8,299 nucleotides of DNA from Methanosarcinales archaeon. Its GTDB lineage: Archaea; Halobacteriota; Methanosarcinia; Methanosarcinales; Methanogasteraceae. The translations under genes and the position numbers were made by a program. How positions within the stretch are numbered: the first letter of the stretch is position 1; each line of letters starts with the position of its first letter. Where the stretch lies: the NCBI GenBank assembly GCA_030666765.1, contig DAOUXE010000035.1:1-8299 (forward strand), given 5' to 3'. Of the stretch, positions 4,453 to 8,299 are shown in pieces. Below the pieces are notes generated by a model. It was not told where the DNA came from. It worked only from the letters and a program-made list of their open reading frames with translations, and searched no databases.

Positions 4453-6549
4453 TTACCCCGAGAGATTGTAATTAGCCACCGCCTCAGCAAGACCCGGCAC
4501 CTCTTCCGCTCCGACTGGAACCATGATGCTCGATCCCTCAAAATCATCGCCGATTGGCTCATACCGCCCGCCCAGGTGCTTGGCAAGGAACGCCTCGGTT
4601 ACTGCATAAAACGAGAGTTCATTCTCAGGCCTGGCGAACTCCTGCCCCTCGTCTGGGTAGAGCAGGTAGGTCACAGAGATATTTTGCTCCTGCATCGCAT
4701 GGACGATCTGGTCAGACTCTGCCTGTTTGACGCGTGGGTCATTTGCGCCGTGAGCGATCAGTAGCGGATTTTCGATCCGATCCACATAAGTTAGCGGGGA
4801 TCGCTCCGAAAGGAGTGTTCTACCCTCTTCTGTTCGATGATCGCCCACGCGCACCGTCAGGACTTCGATCATGGGCTGCCAGTACGGCGGCACCGTCTCA
4901 AGGAGCGTTACCAGGTTCGACGGTCCGGAGATATCCACGCCACAGGCAAATATCTCTGGTGTTCCGGTCATGCCCCAGAGCGCAGCATATCCGCCGTAGC
5001 AGCGCCCCATGATCGCCACTCGATCCGGGTCCGCGACCCCTTCGCGAACCGCCCAATCAACTGCATCGATAAGATCGTTATGCATCTTGCCACCCCACTC
5101 CAGATCGCCGGCGTTGGTAACCGCCTTGCCAAAACCGGTGGAGCTGCGGAAGTTGACATTCAGGATAGCATATCCGCGGTTGGCAAGCCACTGGCTCTCG
5201 GCACTGTAGCCCCAGTCGTCACGCGCCCAGGGCCCATCGTGCACAAGGAGCACCATAGGCAGCGGTTCATCAGGGTAACCGTCGCGGTCACCGTCGTCAT
5301 CGCTTCCAGCGGGCAGCGTGTAGTAACTGACCAGATCCAGCCCATCACGCGACTTGATGACGACCGGGTGTATCTTCGAAAGCGGAAGATCCTCAAGCGC
5401 AACACGGTTCGTGAACAGGAACTCTGCGTTTCGTTTCGTGCGGTCGTAGCGATAGTACCGCACAGGACCATCATCCATCTCGTATGCGACCATCCAGTAC
5501 CGATCATCGAGTGTCCGGCTCACAATCCCGAAATCACCGTCCGCAACCACGCTTAAATAGATAAAATCGTCTACAATAGACTTGTCGATGACCTGCCAAT
5601 TCTTGCGCGCGTAGGTGAATGCGACTGCCTGAACGTTCTTCTTGGTCGGATGGATCATGAGATCGCTAACATCAGTGCGTGCGTTCGTGGCGATCAGGGT
5701 CCGCTCACCGCTTCCGGTGTCGACTGCGAAGAGCGCGGCAGTGTCCCGGTCACGGCTGTCGATCAGGTACATGATTGCACCAGTCCGATCGAACCCACGA
5801 GAATCCGTGGTAAGCGTATCCTCCATCGGAATCGTGGTGAACAGCTCCCAGCCCCCGGTTTCGGACGGGCTGAGAAGCTCGATCCCGCCGTCAGCAGTCA
5901 CTCGCACCGCAAATCGGACTGTGTAATCGTCATCTGTGACGAAGCACAAGAACCCCTTGTTCACCTGAATCAGAACTCTCTCGCCGGTTGTGATGTTGAC
6001 ACGATAGAAGTCGTGAAGTTCCGGATCACGGTCGTTCATGGCGATCACGATCTCGCCCGGGCATTTCGGGCTTATTCCATAAATAATGGCTTGCATGTCC
6101 TCAAATGGGGTTAAGTCAATAGTCTCGCGTGTTGAGGGGTTCACTCTGTACGCCCGCCAATTCTCATCGCCAGCCCGGTCCCGGATGTACAGGATATGCT
6201 TGCTTGTGTACGCCCATGCATAGTACCGGATGCCGCGGTCGGTGTCGTCTGTGACCGGTTCGGCTGCGCCCGGGTCATCGGCAGGGCCCACCCAGATGTT
6301 CGTCACACCATCCACCGGAGCAAGATAACTGATCCGCATCCCATCGGGGCTTAAGAGGGGTGATTCCTTGTCCGGGTTGCCGAAGAGAACTTCGCGCGGG
6401 ATGATTTTGGTGCAGTTCTCCTGATGCGTCTTCTCGTCCGTTTCTCCTGTTGCAGGCGTGTCTATGCTATTTTGGGACCTTTCGTCGTCGATGCAAGCGG
6501 ATGATAGCAACGCAGCTACTATCAAGAGAACCAGTAGTGCTTTTCTCAT
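4453..6549 (-). CDS. S9C prolyl-oligopeptidase-family protein with a degenerate active site (probable pseudopeptidase), exported
   Basis: 698 residues. A signal sequence with lipobox-like LSSAC (Cys19) predicts export and possibly lipid anchoring. Residues about 50-400 form a beta-propeller of repeated blades (LLSPDGMRISYLAP near 66-79; the WAYTSKHILYIRDRAGDENWRAYRV region). Residues about 405-660 form the alpha/beta-hydrolase domain, with intact landmarks: WARDDWGY, RGYAILNVNFRSSTGFGK, DPDRVAIMG, FACGVDISGPSNLVTLLETVPPYW and HGANDPRVKQAESDQIV (acid Asp604). Key residues differ from active relatives. The nucleophile elbow is GRCYGGY (Cys517 instead of Ser), the catalytic-His motif DEGHGF reads DEGQEF (Gln636), and the oxyanion motif HGGP reads HDGP (Asp438). 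The frame is uninterrupted and a signal peptide is kept, so it looks like a maintained protein without normal peptidase activity. Two AAGGAG sites precede the ATG. The C-terminal 35 residues are an extra tail. Confidence 0.9.
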   Translation of the reverse strand: MRKALLVLLIVAALLSSACIDDERSQNSIDTPATGETDEKTHQENCTKIIPREVLFGNPDKESPLLSPDGMRISYLAPVDGVTNIWVGPADDPGAAEPVTDDTDRGIRYYAWAYTSKHILYIRDRAGDENWRAYRVNPSTRETIDLTPFEDMQAIIYGISPKCPGEIVIAMNDRDPELHDFYRVNITTGERVLIQVNKGFLCFVTDDDYTVRFAVRVTADGGIELLSPSETGGWELFTTIPMEDTLTTDSRGFDRTGAIMYLIDSRDRDTAALFAVDTGSGERTLIATNARTDVSDLMIHPTKKNVQAVAFTYARKNWQVIDKSIVDDFIYLSVVADGDFGIVSRTLDDRYWMVAYEMDDGPVRYYRYDRTKRNAEFLFTNRVALEDLPLSKIHPVVIKSRDGLDLVSYYTLPAGSDDDGDRDGYPDEPLPMVLLVHDGPWARDDWGYSAESQWLANRGYAILNVNFRSSTGFGKAVTNAGDLEWGGKMHNDLIDAVDWAVREGVADPDRVAIMGRCYGGYAALWGMTGTPEIFACGVDISGPSNLVTLLETVPPYWQPMIEVLTVRVGDHRTEEGRTLLSERSPLTYVDRIENPLLIAHGANDPRVKQAESDQIVHAMQEQNISVTYLLYPDEGQEFARPENELSFYAVTEAFLAKHLGGRYEPIGDDFEGSSIMVPVGAEEVPGLAEAVANYNLSG

Positions 6550-6694
6550 CTGCTCCTTACTCCTTGATACGTTATGCTTGGGTCTCTGTGCTTCCGTTCA
6601 AAAAGTTAACCGACCAACACGTGCAAAAGGGAGTTGTTTTGGGTGTGGTGTTTCGGGTCAAATCTGAAAACAATAACCTCCTACCCATATCGGA
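6550..6694. other. Intergenic region upstream of the S9-family gene
   Basis: Between the regulator stop (6695) and the peptidase-family ATG (6549). It holds two AAGGAG ribosome-site copies (6553-6558 and 6560-6565, minus). I see no clear TATA box, only a weak TTAACTTTTT stretch near 6598-6608. A T-rich piece soon after the regulator stop (TTGTTTT, minus, about 6667-6673) could end its transcript. Promoter assignment here is unsure, and readthrough from the regulator is possible. Confidence 0.35.
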
Positions 6695-7006
6695 TCATCC
6701 CGGGCAGATCTCGCAGTGTTCATCCTCCCTGATCTTCTTGCATATCCCACATATCGCAAGCGTTGGATCACCAGTACCAACTCTGGCGATATCGTCTGCA
6801 AGGTCGGCTATGGCAGCCCTGACATCATCCGATAGTTCAATCCTGGATCCTCTTTTGTTGGATACATACTGCGAAACCGCTGCCTGCGTGATTCCAAGTA
6901 TTTCCGATATCTCTTTCTGGGATATTACCTTCGCGAGTTCTTTTGACAGTTCGGATCTGATGGCGGGGAGCACATACCATACCACATTTTCACAAGGGGC
7001 TTTCAT
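6695..7006 (-). CDS. Archaeal HTH transcriptional regulator with C-terminal Cys4 motif (COG2522-like)
   Basis: 103 residues. A Cro/XRE-like helix-turn-helix lies at about 29-52 (QKEISEILGITQAAVSQYVSNKRGS), followed by an amphipathic helix (about 59-76). The short tail has Cys86-x2-Cys89 ... Cys98-x2-Cys101, a likely zinc-binding knuckle (or a metal/redox site). The layout matches the small archaeal regulators I know as COG2522; the family name is from memory of the pattern. The start at 7006 has a partial ribosome site (GTGATC, 7012-7017, five bases upstream). It is transcribed divergently from the YcaO gene across a 94-bp spacer and lies upstream of the S9-family gene on the same strand, so it may regulate either or both. 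A metal- or redox-sensitive role is inference from the cysteines. Confidence 0.87.
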   Translation of the reverse strand: MKAPCENVVWYVLPAIRSELSKELAKVISQKEISEILGITQAAVSQYVSNKRGSRIELSDDVRAAIADLADDIARVGTGDPTLAICGICKKIREDEHCEICPG

Positions 7007-7019
7007 ACTACGATCACAA

Positions 7020-7067
7020 CCTTTATATGCTTAACAATTGTTATGTTAGCGATACGCACATATAACA
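7020..7067. promoter_or_regulatory. Overlapping divergent promoter region between the HTH regulator and YcaO
   Basis: Two TATA-like elements face each other. CTTTATAT (7021-7028) reads well on the plus strand toward YcaO (start near 7052). GTTATATG (7058-7066, minus) points toward the regulator (start near 7035). The second element also reads CATATAAC on the plus strand and would place a YcaO start near 7089, just before its ribosome site, so the plus-strand assignment is ambiguous. In either reading the two promoters are within tens of bases of each other and could interfere. Confidence 0.45.
7032..7043. repeat. Perfect palindrome TAACAATTGTTA, candidate operator
   Basis: A 12-bp uninterrupted palindrome between the two TATA-like elements of the divergent pair. 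An HTH dimer bound here could control both genes; the adjacent regulator is the obvious candidate. A 12-bp palindrome can arise by chance in A+T-rich DNA, so support comes mainly from position. Confidence 0.45.
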
Positions 7068-7100
7068 GTAGGCGTCGTTCGAAGTAAACGAGGTTATCTG

Positions 7101-8299
7101 GTGAGACTAAAATCATGCATCAAAAAATATAAAAAAGACACACATAGAGCAGTTCCTCCGGAAGATACACTCTCCCGCATCGAGTCGAAGATGGCAACAG
7201 CTGGCATAACAAGGGTTGCCGATATAACAGACCTCGACCGGATCGGCATACCAGTCTTCTCGAGCATCAGACCGACCGCGGATGATGGCGCGATCTCGGT
7301 CTACAATGGAAAAGGGGCAACGCCGGAAGAAGCCATGGCATCGGCGATGATGGAGGGCATAGAACGCTACTCTGCAGAGGTTCACGAGAGGGAACTGGTG
7401 AAGGGTCGGTTCTCGGAGTTGATCAATGACCGAAACACTCTTAATCCGGATGAGCTAATCCTGCCGCACTCAACAGACCACGATCAGAACATTCAATGGA
7501 CCAGTGGGTATGATCTGATGAACGACGAGGAGATACTCGTGCCTGCAAGTGCCGTATTCCACCCACTCCCGCTTTTCCGGGATCACGCTCTACTCTTCCG
7601 GACGAACACAAATGGTCTGGCATCGGGAAACGAGATCGAAGAGGCGATATTCCACGGGATTTCAGAGGTGATCGAGAGGGATGCGTGGTCGATTGTCGAG
7701 ATATCCCGGAAGCCTGCCCCTGTGATCACAAGCCCCGATAACGGGATGATTGGAGATATCATAGATAGATTTTCGGATGCAGAAGTCTCGGTGCAGATCA
7801 GGGATATGACAAGCGACATCGGCATCCCGACGTTTGCTGCGGTCTCGGATGACACCCTGCTGAAAGACCCTACACTCCTCACAATCGGGATGGGTACACA
7901 TACGGATGCGTATGTTGCGATGTTAAGGGCGATAACAGAGGTTGCCCAGAGCAGACTGACCCAGATACATGGCGCAAGAGAGGACACCACGGTCGCAGAG
8001 TTTCGGACAAAGATCGGATATGAGCGGACAAAGAGTATCAACAGGCACTGGTTCGGCACATCCGATGAAACCCAGGAGAGAGATTTCGATAGTATCAAAT
8101 CGTCTGAGAGCGACGATTTTCTGGACGACATAGGACACATGATCAGAAATCTCGAATGTGCCGGTCTGGATCGCGTGATCGTTGTGGACCTGACAAGGAG
8201 CGAGATCGATGTTCCTGTTGTCAGAGTGATCGTTCCCGGACTGGAGGTCTATGCGATGGATTCTGAGCGGGTCGGGACGCGGTGTAAAGATGAAAGGAA
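7101..8299 (+). CDS. ycaO: YcaO-domain protein, probable McrA-glycine thioamidation / methanogenesis marker 1 (3' end cut)
   Basis: 399 residues are visible, from GTG at 7101 (GAGGT at 7090-7094, six bases upstream) to the window edge with no stop. YcaO enzymes use ATP to activate a peptide backbone amide; in methanogens the TfuA-associated member installs thioglycine in the McrA subunit of methyl-coenzyme M reductase. ATP/Mg-binding motifs are present: GKGATPEEAMASAMMEGIERYSAE (Ser81-x3-Glu85-x2-Glu88, Arg89) and TNTNGLASGNEIEEAIFHGISEVIERDAW (Asn171, Ala174, Glu189, Glu192, Arg193). The IGIPVFSSIRP and GMGTHTDAYVAMLRAITEVAQSR segments fit this YcaO group. An upstream in-frame start is not needed. 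TfuA is not in the window and would be expected nearby. The McrA-type specificity is from recall of the family; other YcaO substrates (ribosomal protein or RiPP peptides) are less likely but possible. Confidence 0.9.
   Translation, partial: MRLKSCIKKYKKDTHRAVPPEDTLSRIESKMATAGITRVADITDLDRIGIPVFSSIRPTADDGAISVYNGKGATPEEAMASAMMEGIERYSAEVHERELVKGRFSELINDRNTLNPDELILPHSTDHDQNIQWTSGYDLMNDEEILVPASAVFHPLPLFRDHALLFRTNTNGLASGNEIEEAIFHGISEVIERDAWSIVEISRKPAPVITSPDNGMIGDIIDRFSDAEVSVQIRDMTSDIGIPTFAAVSDDTLLKDPTLLTIGMGTHTDAYVAMLRAITEVAQSRLTQIHGAREDTTVAEFRTKIGYERTKSINRHWFGTSDETQERDFDSIKSSESDDFLDDIGHMIRNLECAGLDRVIVVDLTRSEIDVPVVRVIVPGLEVYAMDSERVGTRCKDER

Noticed and set aside
4837..5556. 239-codon plus-strand ORF inside the S9-family gene
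   Set aside because: Antisense shadow of a clearly conserved coding frame; its translation has no recognisable domain and no ribosome site or promoter was seen.
4453..6549. Treating the S9-family gene as a pseudogene
   Set aside because: There is no frameshift or premature stop over 698 codons, and the signal sequence, propeller and hydrolase landmarks are intact; only active-site residues are changed.
6572..6673. 33-codon TTG-start minus-strand ORF behind AGGAGGT, between the regulator and the S9-family gene
   Set aside because: The ribosome site is only about two bases from the TTG, the start codon is rare, and the composition looks non-coding.
6450..7034. 194-codon plus-strand ORF spanning the regulator and the peptidase 5' end
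   Set aside because: It is antisense to two supported genes and their spacer, with no domain content.

Overview
The window reads as archaeal, most likely a methanogen or methanotrophic (ANME-type) euryarchaeon. Three things support this. The right-edge gene is a YcaO protein of the type that thioamidates methyl-coenzyme M reductase (methanogenesis marker 1). Several genes are preceded by archaeal TATA boxes placed to give short leaders, with GGAGGTG-type Shine-Dalgarno (SD) sites. One regulator has a typical archaeal layout of HTH plus a CxxC...CxxC tail. No finer taxonomic call is justified.

Layout, left to right. (1) 1-446, minus: a small glycine-rich polytopic membrane protein cut by the window edge, with a TATA box and a 7-bp inverted repeat upstream. 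(2) 684-2865, minus: a tight four-gene operon. Three tandem paralogous membrane proteins of 206-213 aa are followed by a winged-helix regulator. All junctions overlap by 4-17 nt, and each upstream gene's C-terminal Glu-Val codons double as the SD of the next gene. The promoter carries CTTTG/CAAAG repeats that could be an autoregulatory operator. (3) 2982-4282, minus: a second coupled operon. Two very small ORFs (51 and 30 aa, too short for routine calling) lead into a GerW/YtfJ-family protein and a DUF2953/YtfI-family membrane protein. This is the same pair found in spore-forming Firmicutes, here in an archaeon. A long inverted repeat overlaps its predicted transcription start. (4) 4453-6549, minus: a full-length secreted or lipoprotein S9C prolyl-oligopeptidase homologue whose active site looks dismantled (nucleophile Ser to Cys, catalytic His to Gln, HGGP to HDGP) while the rest of the fold is intact. 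(5) 6695-7006, minus: an HTH plus Cys4 regulator. It is divergent from (6) 7101-8299, plus: the YcaO gene, truncated by the window edge. The shared intergenic region holds overlapping TATA-like elements and a perfect 12-bp palindrome.

The most notable points are the S9 pseudopeptidase, the triplicated membrane-protein and regulator cassette, and the micro-ORF/GerW/DUF2953 operon. I found no tRNA, rRNA, CRISPR array, transposase or other mobile element.
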